Shown: positions 9,418 through 18,177, numbered from the stretch's first letter. The stretch: DNA of 64,000 nt from an uncultured Chlamydiae bacterium (GCA_937996705.1 CALKUQ010000021.1:1-64000), one strand, 5' to 3'. Made by a program: numbers and translations. Notes: generated from the sequence alone by a model not told the origin.

Positions 9418-9900
9418 AAACGCCCGAGGATCTTGCCATAACTCCACAAGAGAGGTATCTTCATATTTTAGACACCCCATTTCCTCTCTACCTTCAAGCT
9501 TATAGATTTCAAAAGATTGGGAGACTGCCTCTACAGCACCTCTAAGAGTGGCTTCTACAGTTGCAGCTAGGATAACTGGATAGACCGTCCAAGTAGACTC
9601 TTTGAAAGCAGGAATAAAACCAGCTAAGAGAATAGGAGCTGAAATAATTGCTAACGCAAGCCTAGCTACCGATTCGACTAAAGAGCACCCGAATCCTAAA
9701 AAGGCTATCCCGATCGAATATTTCACTAAATTCTGCAAACCAGTTTTTTCCCTTTCTTTAGCCGCAGCCTGAACAAGTGGTCTAATTATAAAATGTGCGG
9801 AAAATGAGCTAATAGACTCACTATCAAAGTCTTCTGAATTAATACCCTGGGGCTTAGCCCATATTGACGCTAAACTGGCTCTCTTTAAGTCAAAACTCAT
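9400..9900 (-). CDS. Unknown protein with a long hydrophobic hairpin; inclusion-membrane-type candidate
   Basis: A 166-residue protein I cannot assign. A long hydrophobic stretch (about 58-98, broken near 78) and a shorter one (105-118) sit in the middle, with polar ends and no signal peptide. Such a bilobed hydrophobic domain is the hallmark of chlamydial Inc proteins, which insert into the inclusion membrane; the assignment is inference from topology only. The start has AAGAAGG upstream and an AT-rich leader (9901-9960) with TAATTAT-type palindromes also seen before other candidate effector genes here. It ends inside the 3' end of menG (18-base convergent overlap) and interrupts the menaquinone locus. 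Confidence 0.7.
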   Translation of the reverse strand: MSFDLKRASLASIWAKPQGINSEDFDSESISSFSAHFIIRPLVQAAAKEREKTGLQNLVKYSIGIAFLGFGCSLVESVARLALAIISAPILLAGFIPAFKESTWTVYPVILAATVEATLRGAVEAVSQSFEIYKLEGREEMGCLKYEDTSLVELWQDPRAFLRSFC

Positions 9901-10056
9901 AAAAACCTTCTTTTTTTAATTAGTTAATACAATAATTATGCGGATTATATAATTATAATTCAAATCTTTATTACATTTAAATAAATTACTTTTAAATATA
10001 AGCGCATCTAAAGAAATCTTGGTAATATTGAATTGGAACCACTATATTCTATTTTT

Positions 10057-10080
10057 AACTGATTGCTCAAATAATCAGTT
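10057..10080. promoter_or_regulatory. Perfect 8-bp inverted repeat upstream of menF
   Basis: AACTGATT at 10057-10064 and its exact complement AATCAGTT at 10073-10080, separated by 8 bases, end 19 bases before the menF start. The size fits an operator half-site pair or a small leader hairpin for the men operon. No matching regulator is visible in the window. Confidence 0.35.
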
Positions 10081-10098
10081 GTCACTATACTCTTTTCC

Positions 10099-11079
10099 TT
10101 GAGATATCCTATTGTGCTTTTTGATGACTGGATGGGGGTGGGAATGGCGGATGTCATTGACCCAAAGAGCCCTTCTGTCTGGATTTCTGACTTTCCCCTC
10201 CCGAGAAAAACCGATTTATGGGGCAAGCTTCCTACCTCTCTCCACTTTCAGCCAAAGGAGATTCTCCCCCTTCCTGAAATTACCCCATTTTCCTATCCCC
10301 AAATGATAAAAAGCTCAATTTCCCCTTCCTTTGAAGAGTGGTCGGAGATAATCGCGAAATTTAAGGGGAGTAAAATCGAAAAAGTGGTCCTTGCAAGAAA
10401 AGCTACTTTTTTATTTGAAAAGGGGGTTTCTCCTATAGGATTATTCCATTTTTTAAGAAAAAAAGCCCCAAATGCGTTTGTTTTTGCACTCATTTTTTCC
10501 GAAAATTTGGCATTTATTGGGGCCACTCCAGAAAAACTTTTCTCAAAAAAGGGTCTTGAAATTGAGACGGAGGCACTTGCGGGAACTAAGTCTGGTTGTG
10601 CTGCTAACACCCTTTTACACTCTGAGAAAGAAATACGGGAATTTCTATTTGTAAAAGAAACATTAACAGATCAATTGCAAAAAATTTGCAACCCATTTAG
10701 CATTAACCAAAATTTTTTAATAAAAAAAGCAGGGAATGTGTCACATCTCCATTATCCGTTTAAGGCTGTGCTAAGAAATTTTTTAAGCGACTCCGAGCTA
10801 ATTGAGTACTTTCACCCAACCCCCGCAATTGGAGGGCGCCCTAGAGAGTTAGCTCTAGAGTTTATCCGAGAGAATGAACCCTTTGATCGGGGATTTTATG
10901 CTGGGACAATCGGCCTCTTATCTAACGAATTGAGCAGGGTTTATGTAGGAATTCGTTCGGCTTTACTCTCCGGAAATGAGATGCATATTTTCACAGGTGC
11001 CGGAATTCTTCCGGAGTCAAACCCACTTAGTGAGTGGGAAGAACTAAATCACAAACAGAGGTTATTCGGCATATGTTAG
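10099..11079 (+). CDS. menF: Isochorismate synthase (short form)
   Basis: Converts chorismate to isochorismate, the entry step of classical menaquinone synthesis. The chorismate-binding core is clear: 'KVVLARK', 'FIGATPEKLF', 'EIETEALAGT', 'FHPTPAIGGRPRELAL', 'FYAGTIG' and 'FTGAGILPES'. At 326 residues it is about 100 shorter than E. coli MenF; the missing part is the weakly conserved N-terminal region. The frame opens with TTG at 10099 (or GTG 10114, ATG 10135), all with poor Shine-Dalgarno sites, so the exact N-terminus is uncertain. The stop overlaps the menD start by 7 bases. Being next to menD separates it from trpE, pabB and salicylate synthases. Confidence 0.88.
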   Translation: MRYPIVLFDDWMGVGMADVIDPKSPSVWISDFPLPRKTDLWGKLPTSLHFQPKEILPLPEITPFSYPQMIKSSISPSFEEWSEIIAKFKGSKIEKVVLARKATFLFEKGVSPIGLFHFLRKKAPNAFVFALIFSENLAFIGATPEKLFSKKGLEIETEALAGTKSGCAANTLLHSEKEIREFLFVKETLTDQLQKICNPFSINQNFLIKKAGNVSHLHYPFKAVLRNFLSDSELIEYFHPTPAIGGRPRELALEFIRENEPFDRGFYAGTIGLLSNELSRVYVGIRSALLSGNEMHIFTGAGILPESNPLSEWEELNHKQRLFGIC

Positions 11080-12848
11080 GCATCGATGCATTAAATGATA
11101 CGAATGCAAAATTGATTATTTCTGAGCTTGTAAAATCACGCGTAAGACATTTTTTAATAGCTCCTGGGTCTAGATCTACTCCCCTTGCTCTAGCCGCTTC
11201 TGAAAATCCTCTAGCCAAAACAATCGTCCACTTTGATGAAAGGGGGCTTGCGTTTACAGCGCTTGGAATTGCTAAAGCCTCTCAAAATCCTGTTTGTTTG
11301 ATTTGCACTTCAGGGACAGCGGTTGCAAACTTTTATCCAGCTATTATTGAAGCTTCGATGAGTTTTACCCCTCTTATTGTTTTGGTTGCAGACAGACCCA
11401 CAGAGCTTCGCGATGTAGGATCTAATCAAACGATCAATCAGGTGGGAATGTTTGGCGATTATTTACGGTGGGAAATCGACATCCCCCTCTCTGACCCCCA
11501 TTTACCCTTGGATTTTCTCGGAAGAGCTATCGATCAAGCTTGCTTTCGTGCAAGAAATAGCCCAGCAGGGCCAATTTTGCTCAATGTGATGATCCGCGAG
11601 CCTCTCACACCCTCTGGAGCACGCAAACCTTTTAAAGAGATTGGAAGCCCTTTACCTCAAACCAACTATTTCCTCTCAAACAAATCCCTTTCCGATGAAG
11701 ATTTGACCTCCATCTCCCTCGAGCTATCAAAATATGAAAAAGGGATTATTCTTGTAGGAAGCCTTCCTGTAGGAGTCGACCTGGAAGCAATCTATGCACT
11801 AGCAATGAAATTGCAATGGCCAATTTTTGCAGATGCCCTTTCAGGACTTAGATCTCTGGGAAAAGATTCCTCATTAATCCCCTTCTATAATCACCTACTC
11901 CAAGCGACCTATTCGAGTGAAAAAATGTTACCGGAGGCGGTCTTGTATTTGGGGGGACAAATTGTTTCTAAGACCTTATTGACATGGCTCTCCTCTAATA
12001 CCCCTGAAAAATTTTATCATGTGGCAAACTTTCCTGGGAGGCATGATCCCCACCACCTGGTGAGTGATCGTATTGAGTCTGATCCTGGAGAATTTTGCAA
12101 AGAAATTTCCCTCTTTTTAAAAGGTCGTCAACCAAGCGTTTGGGTAGCTTTATGGAAAGAATACTCCCTTCACATAGAAGAGGTTCTCCACACATTTTTT
12201 GAAGATTCTCTCCAGCTCTCCGAACCACAAACTCTCTTTTCCCTCTTAAGCACACCTTCCGATCAATTCTCTCTCTTTTTTTCTGCAAGTCTTCCGATAA
12301 GATACGCAGACACATTTTTTTTCCCTAAAGAGCCCTCCGCTGCCATCTTTTCTAATCGAGGCGTTTCAGGGATTGATGGAATCATAGCCTCCTCTATCGG
12401 CGTAGCAGAGGGGGGGAATAAGCCCGTAGTAGCTCTTATTGGAGACCTTGCCTTCCTCCATGACCTCAACAGTTTAGTCTTAGCTAAAAATCTTGCACTC
12501 CCCATCATCTTTATCGTTCTTAACAATTCGGGAGGGGGGCTTTTTCAATTCCTTCCTATTGCTAAGCAGACGAAATTCACCGACACTTTTGTTGCTACAA
12601 AACACTCCCTTAAAATCGAGCCGTTTGCTAAAGCATTTGACATTCCCTATTCAAATCCCACGTCGTTAACAGATTACCAAACAACTTTAACGATTGCTTT
12701 AGAAACTCCGCAGCTCCAAATTATTGAAGTAATAACCAATGCCGAAGAAAACTTCCTCTTTCACCAACAAATTGAACAATATGTGAGAAAGCGGATGACA
12801 AAAGGCAAAAAGGATTCCCAATTATACAGGGCAACTTCAAAAGGTTAG
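11073..12848 (+). CDS. menD: SEPHCHC synthase (MenD)
   Basis: ThDP-dependent enzyme that adds succinic semialdehyde (from 2-oxoglutarate) to isochorismate. N-terminal half: 'FLIAPGSRSTPLALAA', 'HFDERGLAF' with the cofactor-activating Glu, and 'CTSGTAVANFYPA'. C-terminal ThDP motif: 'GDLAFLHDLNSL' to 'IVLNNSGGGLFQFLP'. The length of 591 is slightly above the usual 550-580. The ATG at 11073 inside the end of menF is chosen: GAGG lies 9 bases upstream and the family opening follows; an upstream ATG at 11034 would lie within menF. Confidence 0.95.
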   Translation: MLGIDALNDTNAKLIISELVKSRVRHFLIAPGSRSTPLALAASENPLAKTIVHFDERGLAFTALGIAKASQNPVCLICTSGTAVANFYPAIIEASMSFTPLIVLVADRPTELRDVGSNQTINQVGMFGDYLRWEIDIPLSDPHLPLDFLGRAIDQACFRARNSPAGPILLNVMIREPLTPSGARKPFKEIGSPLPQTNYFLSNKSLSDEDLTSISLELSKYEKGIILVGSLPVGVDLEAIYALAMKLQWPIFADALSGLRSLGKDSSLIPFYNHLLQATYSSEKMLPEAVLYLGGQIVSKTLLTWLSSNTPEKFYHVANFPGRHDPHHLVSDRIESDPGEFCKEISLFLKGRQPSVWVALWKEYSLHIEEVLHTFFEDSLQLSEPQTLFSLLSTPSDQFSLFFSASLPIRYADTFFFPKEPSAAIFSNRGVSGIDGIIASSIGVAEGGNKPVVALIGDLAFLHDLNSLVLAKNLALPIIFIVLNNSGGGLFQFLPIAKQTKFTDTFVATKHSLKIEPFAKAFDIPYSNPTSLTDYQTTLTIALETPQLQIIEVITNAEENFLFHQQIEQYVRKRMTKGKKDSQLYRATSKG

Positions 12849-13570
12849 GACCGATCAATTTTGTACAAAAAGGGCCGGAGGAAAAACCTGCTTTAGTTTT
12901 TTTACACGGCTTCTTGGGATGCTCCTTAGATTGGGAACTCTATTTCAAACACTTTGCAACAAGCTACCACTGCATTGCTATTGATTTGCCGGGACATGGG
13001 AAATCAAGCATGTATGAAATTCCCGAATTAATGAACCTCATCCCTAAAAATGCCCATCTGATTGGATATTCCATGGGTGGTAGAATCGCCCTTAGCCTCC
13101 TTACTAACCATCAAAGATATTTTAATAGATCGGTAATTTGCTCGGCTCATTTAGGATTCAGTAGCGAGGAGGAGAGGCGAATTCGCCTTTACCAAGAAGA
13201 GACTTGGATTAATCACTTAAGAGCAGAAGGCATTCAAGCTTTTATTAAAAAATGGTATACAAGCCCCCTTTTTAAAGATTTTCCTATTCCCTCTTACAGA
13301 TATAGGCAATCACCCGATCTTCTCATAGAAGCGATTCGAAAATTTAGCCTTGCCAAACAACAAAATTTTTGGAATTCTGTTCCAAGTATTAGCCCACTTT
13401 CAACTTTTCTTTATGGCGAAACCGATGAGGCCTATAAGCAGACTTATAGGAATTTACTAAACCTGGATGCCCGAGTGCATCTCATAGAAAAAAGCGGTCA
13501 TGCACTTCATTTACAAAATGTCGGAGCATGTATAAAACAGATAGAACGGAGTATCCATGCTAAGTTTTGA
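12821..13570 (+). CDS. menH: SHCHC synthase (MenH), probably using an ATT start codon
   Basis: Alpha/beta-hydrolase-fold lyase that removes pyruvate from SEPHCHC. The oxyanion segment 'ALVFLHGFLG' (about 25-34), nucleophile Ser84 in 'GYSMGGRIAL', Asp202 in 'LYGETDEAY' and His227 in 'SGHALHL' are visible. The first conventional start in frame is TTG 12914, but this would remove the essential HGFLG segment. Upstream, the open frame (from 12776) contains no ATG, GTG or TTG; an ATT at 12821 sits 6 bases after AAGGA and gives 249 residues, a normal length. ATA at 12824 is the alternative. Overlaps menD by 28 bases and menB by 14. Confidence 0.85.
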   Translation: MIQGNFKRLGPINFVQKGPEEKPALVFLHGFLGCSLDWELYFKHFATSYHCIAIDLPGHGKSSMYEIPELMNLIPKNAHLIGYSMGGRIALSLLTNHQRYFNRSVICSAHLGFSSEEERRIRLYQEETWINHLRAEGIQAFIKKWYTSPLFKDFPIPSYRYRQSPDLLIEAIRKFSLAKQQNFWNSVPSISPLSTFLYGETDEAYKQTYRNLLNLDARVHLIEKSGHALHLQNVGACIKQIERSIHAKF

Positions 13571-14354
13571 AGACATTCTCTACGAAAAAAACGGGGGAAT
13601 TGCAAAAATCACCATAAACCGGCCTGCTGTGAGAAATGCATTTAGACCTCAAACCGTAGAAGAGATGCGCAAAGCGTTTCAAGATTCTAGAAAAGATGAA
13701 ACCATTGGTGTAATTGTCCTAACCGGTGCTGGAACAAAAGCGTTTTGCTCTGGAGGTGATCAGAGAATTCGAGGCAATGCAGGATATCAAAACGGAGAGG
13801 GACAAGAACTTTTAAATGTTTTAGATCTCCAAAGAGAGATCCGGAGCCTTCCAAAGCCTGTAATTGCGATGGTTGCAGGTTATGCTATCGGCGGCGGCCA
13901 TGTACTTCATCTTGTCTGCGATCTAACGATTGCAGCTGATAATGCAATTTTTGGTCAAGTAGGCCCCAAGGTAGGATCATTTGATGGAGGTTTTGGAGCC
14001 AGTTATCTAGCGCGCATTGTAGGTCAAAAAAAAGCAAAAGAGATCTGGTTTTTATGCAAACAATACAACGCTCAAGAGGCATTAGAAATGGGACTCATCA
14101 ATTGCGTAGTACCGCTTGAGCAACTTGAAAGCAAAACGCAAGAGTGGTGCGATCAAATTCTTCAACACTCTCCCCTTGCACTTAGATGTTTGAAATCTGC
14201 CTTTCACGCAGATTGCGACGGACAAGCAGGACTTCAAGAACTTTCGGGGAATGCAACCATGCTCTACTATATGACCCAAGAGGCTCAGGAAGGGAAAAAT
14301 GCCTTTCTAGAAAAAAGAAAACCTAATTTCTCTAAATTTCCAAAAAGGGGGTAA
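13557..14354 (+). CDS. menB: 1,4-dihydroxy-2-naphthoyl-CoA synthase (MenB)
   Basis: Crotonase-family ring closure of o-succinylbenzoyl-CoA to DHNA-CoA. 265 residues with the MenB set of motifs: 'FCSGGDQRIRG', 'IAMVAGYAIGGGHVLHLVCD' (oxyanion-hole glycines) and 'GQVGPKVGSFDGGFGASYLA', which contains the aspartate typical of MenB. The ATG lies within the last codons of menH. Followed after 3 bases by menA. Confidence 0.96.
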   Translation: MLSFEDILYEKNGGIAKITINRPAVRNAFRPQTVEEMRKAFQDSRKDETIGVIVLTGAGTKAFCSGGDQRIRGNAGYQNGEGQELLNVLDLQREIRSLPKPVIAMVAGYAIGGGHVLHLVCDLTIAADNAIFGQVGPKVGSFDGGFGASYLARIVGQKKAKEIWFLCKQYNAQEALEMGLINCVVPLEQLESKTQEWCDQILQHSPLALRCLKSAFHADCDGQAGLQELSGNATMLYYMTQEAQEGKNAFLEKRKPNFSKFPKRG

Positions 14355-14357
14355 TTC

Positions 14358-15233
14358 GTGAAACTTTCTCTGTGGATCGAGGCTGCAAGACCAAAGACAC
14401 TGATTGCAAGCATTGCACCAGTTATCATAGGATCAGTCATTGCAAATAGCTACAAGAGCTTTAGCTTTAGCGTGTTTCTCTGCGCTCTTTTAACGGGAGT
14501 CTTTTTGCAAATTGGGACAAATCTAGCAAACGATTATTTCGATGCAAAAAAAGGGGGCGATACGGAGAGTCGTATTGGACCCAGAAGAATCATGCAGGCG
14601 GGGCTTGTTAGAGACATTACCATGAAACGGGGTATTTTTGTCTCCTTTCTGATTGCAACCTGCTCTTGCCTCTATCTAATTTCTGTAGGTGGACCCCTGA
14701 TTTGCTACCTTCTATTTTTGGCAGTTCTCCTAGGAATCGGCTATACCGCTGGCCCTTTTGCCCTCGCCTATCTCGGCCTTGGCGACTTTTTTGTCTTTTT
14801 CTTTTTTGGATGCATGGCAACTGTTATGACAACCTATCTTCACACAGGAAAATTTCTCCTGGAAGCCTTTGTTGCAGGGATTGCACCAGGAGCGCTCTCA
14901 ACAGCCCTTTTAACCATTAATAATTTAAGAGATCACAGAGAAGATGCAGTTGCAGAAAAGAGGACCCTAGTTGTCAGATTTGGGGAAAATTTTGGAAAAT
15001 TAGAGTATACTGCGCTACTTGCAATCGCATTCATGCTCCCCCCTGTGATACGGATTTTTTTTCACTCAAACAGCCTCATTTTACTCACAGCACCCCTTTT
15101 TATTTTTAGCACCCTCCTCATTCGAGATGTTTGGCATGCAAAAGTGCCCCACGACTACCTACCGTTGCTCCCGAAAACATCGCTACTATTGATTCTCTAC
15201 ACGGTACTATTTAGTTTAGGCTCCCTTACATGA
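14358..15233 (+). CDS. menA: 1,4-dihydroxy-2-naphthoate prenyltransferase (MenA)
   Basis: Membrane UbiA-family enzyme that attaches the polyprenyl tail to DHNA, giving demethylmenaquinone. First Asp-rich motif 'NDYFDAKKGGD' (from residue 58), second 'NNLRDHREDA' (near 191), and eight or so hydrophobic segments; 291 residues is typical. GTG start with AGGGGG 6 bases upstream. It begins 3 bases after the menB stop, and its stop overlaps the menC start (ATGA). Confidence 0.94.
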   Translation: MKLSLWIEAARPKTLIASIAPVIIGSVIANSYKSFSFSVFLCALLTGVFLQIGTNLANDYFDAKKGGDTESRIGPRRIMQAGLVRDITMKRGIFVSFLIATCSCLYLISVGGPLICYLLFLAVLLGIGYTAGPFALAYLGLGDFFVFFFFGCMATVMTTYLHTGKFLLEAFVAGIAPGALSTALLTINNLRDHREDAVAEKRTLVVRFGENFGKLEYTALLAIAFMLPPVIRIFFHSNSLILLTAPLFIFSTLLIRDVWHAKVPHDYLPLLPKTSLLLILYTVLFSLGSLT

Positions 15234-16078
15234 AACTTGCTAATTTCGAAATCTATACATACGACTTTCCCACAAATTTGGGATTTCAACGAAAGGGGCT
15301 TTTAGTTAGACTTGTAGAAACTAATGGAAAAGAGGGCGCTGGTGAAATAGCCCCCCTCCCAGGAAGAAGTATCGAAACCCTAGAAGAGGCGCTAGCTGCT
15401 CTGAAAGAAATTCGAACCCGCTTTCTAACTGGCGATTTTACCCCCGCATCTTTTCCACCCTCAGTACTATTTGGAATGGAGATGGCCCTATCAGACCTTC
15501 TTTTTCCTCAAGACGTAGAACCTGAAATAAAAAAGTATCACAACAAACTAAAAATGAAAGATTTAAGCGTTTCAGATGCTGTAAAAATTTGTAAACTTCA
15601 AACAAGGCTTCTCCGTCTTGATCTCAACTCAAAATGGGATCTTGCAAAAACCTTGGAATTTTGCTCCCACTTTAAGCCAGAAGACTTTCTCTACATTGAA
15701 GACCCCGTCTCCAATTTCACAGACCTAGAAAAATTTTATAAAGAGACAAGAATACCCTACGCCCTCGATGAATATCTCACCTACCACCCCCTCGAAAGAG
15801 TTCTCCCCCTTCAAGGCCTTACCCACCTCATCATCAAACCAACACTCCACGGCGGCCTCACCCAGTGTAGAGCAATCGCAAGCGCCTCAAAAGAAAAAAC
15901 CCTCATCTTCTCCAGCACCTATGAAACCCCTATCGGCCTTCGCCACATCGAGCGCATCGCAAGCAAGCTCTCCCCGAATCAGCACCACGGCCTTGCCACA
16001 GAATCGATCTTCGCACCTCCCCACAAAATAAAAAAAGGGCATCCCATCCCCTGGCACACCCTCCAAAAACTTCCCTAG
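15230..16078 (+). CDS. menC: o-Succinylbenzoate synthase (MenC), compact form
   Basis: Enolase-superfamily dehydratase converting SHCHC to o-succinylbenzoate. The active-site set is intact: Lys108/Lys110 in 'KLKMKD' (the KxK motif), metal ligands Asp131 ('RLDLN'), Glu157 ('YIEDP') and Asp180 ('ALDEYL'), and Lys203 ('LIIKPTLHGG'). At 282 residues it is shorter than E. coli MenC (about 320), with a shortened loop between the KxK motif and the first metal ligand. ATGA overlap with menA. Last gene before the interruption of the operon. Confidence 0.92.
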   Translation: MKLANFEIYTYDFPTNLGFQRKGLLVRLVETNGKEGAGEIAPLPGRSIETLEEALAALKEIRTRFLTGDFTPASFPPSVLFGMEMALSDLLFPQDVEPEIKKYHNKLKMKDLSVSDAVKICKLQTRLLRLDLNSKWDLAKTLEFCSHFKPEDFLYIEDPVSNFTDLEKFYKETRIPYALDEYLTYHPLERVLPLQGLTHLIIKPTLHGGLTQCRAIASASKEKTLIFSSTYETPIGLRHIERIASKLSPNQHHGLATESIFAPPHKIKKGHPIPWHTLQKLP

Positions 16079-16130
16079 TCTCATAAGCTTTGACTAACTT
16101 ACAGAGTTTCAGGAAAACCCTTTTTCTTCA

Positions 16131-16226
16131 TCAACCCCAAATCCGATAATCCGAAGCCTGACCCTTCAACATTCAACCCCAAATCCGATAATCCGAAGCC
16201 TGACCCTTCAACATGACCCTTCAACA
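16131..16226. repeat. 42-bp direct tandem repeat, two copies plus a partial third
   Basis: Two identical 42-bp units (16131-16172 and 16173-16214, starting TCAACCCCAAATCCGATAAT) are followed by a partial copy of the unit's end (16215-16226). 42 is a multiple of 3, so a minus-strand frame (16099-16293, GTG start touching the neighbouring stop) reads two copies of 'VEGSGFGLSDLGL', but there is no ribosome site and I do not call it a gene. The repeat sits in the menC to passenger-like gene spacer. Confidence 0.85.
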
Positions 16227-16289
16227 CAAAGTTACCTAAACTTGGAACTTTGGACCTCTGACCCCTTGAATGTTTACACGCTTCAGGAC

Positions 16290-17867
16290 TCACACAGGGG
16301 GAAAAGGGAGACTTTGTAGGTATGGCAATACACCTGTTTGGAGAACCCCATTGATTGTTACTCCTGCTAAATTTAATGAAGCCCTCGAATAATTATATAT
16401 TAAACCTGAATCTGAGATGGTTATGGTTTTAGGAAGCGTTCCGCCATCAATATCAAACTCTGAATTTTGAACAGAAAGAGAAGATGCGTTATTTATACCT
16501 GTGGAGCTCACATTATAGATACTCTGTACAATAATATCAAAAGGGTCATTAATGCTACTTAATTCAATTGTTTGGCACGAATTTCCATATTCAGTACATG
16601 GACACGGTGCTACTTTCGGTCCGCAATCACCCCTTTCATTTTTCTTATTTGCTATAAAAGAAATGGTTGGCTGATTCTTCATAGGATTTGAAATAGCACC
16701 TGGCAGGATACTAGAAATCTTAGATTCAGGATCGATATTGAAGGCAACATCTGCATTAATCTCTAAGTTTGTATAAAATTGCATAAATGCACTACTATTT
16801 AGAGAAAATGTTGAGGCCGCTTGAATTATTGAAGGAGGGAAAATTTGCTCGGGAGAAATCCCGCCGCTTCCACCACCCACTGAAAAACCGGTATTTTCTT
16901 GTATTTGTAAACTTAAAGGTTGATTTATATACATAACCAAAAATGAAATAACTTGATCAACAACTATAGAAATTTTTTCTGAAACTCCTATTTGACCGAT
17001 AGTTACTACATCATTTAAGAAGGGTGAATTGGAGTTATTCAAGTCTATATAACCAGGATAATTACTTGGTATTGAGTTATTTAGGATCCAGTTTTCTAGA
17101 CTACTCCACTTACCATCTCCGGCAAGACCAGTCCATGTATATTGATTACAAATTTCCGTTAGTGTTGCTGAAAGAGAATCTTCAGAAATAACAAAATTAT
17201 AACGTGTATCGAGTGGACCTCCCTCAGGGACAATCGCCCACTTGCTTGTCGGGGACATCCCAGGGGATTCGATAGATCCAAAACTCGAACCTGGAAAAGT
17301 ACTTATTTCAAAAGCGAGACTCTCTGAACTCGAGACATCAGGAGGAAGTAAGAAGCATGTTCCTGAAAATGAAATTATTAAAGAGCTCTTTTCGTAAATT
17401 GCTAAACACTCATTGCCGAATATATACCCTGTAAATTGAGCGCTGTTATTTGAAATTTGATACGTGCCAGGAAAATACGAATTATTCGGAATCTGACTGT
17501 AGATAGTAAGTAGTTCTAGTTGATTATAATTAAAAACACTAACTGTTATAATAAAATCATATTTTAAATCAAAAGTTATTGATGAGTGGATTATAGATCC
17601 AGCAGAGGACATATCTTGGTTATCAGTTACTGATACCGTTCCATCCGAATTTTTAGAAATTGTCGACAGCAAAGTAACATCATTGCCTGAAGGCCCAGAC
17701 TCGCAAATATAGAGTGGATTTGGATAATCTGAAATCGAAGTACTACTAGGCCCGCTAGAAGATGGAAGAGCAGCATTTACTTGTGTACATACACTTTTAT
17801 TTGTTGGACTAGAGCAAATATATAAAGCTCCTCCTGTCTCATTATAAATAAAAATAGATGGTGTCAT
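16290..17867 (-). CDS. Unknown protein with autotransporter-passenger-like segment, inserted in the men operon
   Basis: A 525-residue Ser/Asn/Ile-rich protein not recognised overall. Around residues 244-290 it has the pattern W-T-G-x2-G-D-G-x-W-S-x4-N-W, then Pro and D-V-V-T-I, typical of beta-helix passenger domains in secreted surface proteins; later parts are rich in short strand-like runs and Asn/Ser. About ten Cys are present, including a 'CPCTEYGNSC' cluster. No signal peptide or beta-barrel is visible, so surface export by type V is not supported; type III secretion is possible. The ATG at 17867 has GGAGG 6 bases upstream. It lies opposite to, and between, menC and menE. Confidence 0.8.
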   Translation of the reverse strand: MTPSIFIYNETGGALYICSSPTNKSVCTQVNAALPSSSGPSSTSISDYPNPLYICESGPSGNDVTLLSTISKNSDGTVSVTDNQDMSSAGSIIHSSITFDLKYDFIITVSVFNYNQLELLTIYSQIPNNSYFPGTYQISNNSAQFTGYIFGNECLAIYEKSSLIISFSGTCFLLPPDVSSSESLAFEISTFPGSSFGSIESPGMSPTSKWAIVPEGGPLDTRYNFVISEDSLSATLTEICNQYTWTGLAGDGKWSSLENWILNNSIPSNYPGYIDLNNSNSPFLNDVVTIGQIGVSEKISIVVDQVISFLVMYINQPLSLQIQENTGFSVGGGSGGISPEQIFPPSIIQAASTFSLNSSAFMQFYTNLEINADVAFNIDPESKISSILPGAISNPMKNQPTISFIANKKNERGDCGPKVAPCPCTEYGNSCQTIELSSINDPFDIIVQSIYNVSSTGINNASSLSVQNSEFDIDGGTLPKTITISDSGLIYNYSRASLNLAGVTINGVLQTGVLPYLQSLPFPPV

Positions 17868-17919
17868 TTTTGAACCTCCAAACAAAGTTGATTTTTATAT
17901 AATTGATTGTAAACAAAGC

Positions 17920-18177
17920 TTGAATAATCGCAAACTATTGATCATAAAGCTTCTTTATGTAACAAGTGATTGTTATACTGCTCGTGTTCCAAGAATTGAC
18001 TTTTTCATTGCCGGCATCGTCATCGTTGAAATTACCTCGGGCTTACCTAGTTTTCAAATAGATTGCATCCTTGGCAACGGCTTCGCCTATTTCAAATCTG
18101 AGCGCGCCGGCTTCGAAAAATCTCAATTTTTGAAACCCTCTCAGTTTAAAGAAGCAACTAGTCATGGTCCTCCTTAG
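17920..18177 (+). pseudogene. Possible remnant of a comM/yifB-type (Mg-chelatase-like) gene
   Basis: In the 356-bp gap between the passenger-like gene and menE, a frame contains 'AGIVIVEITSGLPSFQI' (bases about 18007-18060), resembling the N-terminal 'V-E-V-D-I-S-x-G-L-P-x-F-x-I-V-G-L' block of ComM/YifB proteins. The similarity stops at once: no GLP partner, AAA+ domain or Walker motif follows, and the frame ends at 18177. Read as a decayed fragment; chance resemblance is possible. The rest of the gap is AT-rich and shows nothing else. Confidence 0.3.

Noticed and set aside
10099..11079. Anthranilate or aminodeoxychorismate synthase component I
   Set aside because: The chorismate-binding core is shared, but the overlap with menD and the men operon context identify isochorismate synthase.
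12899..12914. A frameshift in menH at the T7 run
   Set aside because: Re-reading the bases shows the conserved N-terminal segment is in the same frame as the rest; the gene is intact, only its start codon is unusual.
16131..16226. CRISPR-like array
   Set aside because: The units abut with no spacers and only two full copies exist; simple tandem repeat.
16099..16293. 64-codon minus-strand frame through the 42-bp repeat
   Set aside because: GTG start with no ribosome site; the frame is open because the repeat is a multiple of 3; no protein-like features.
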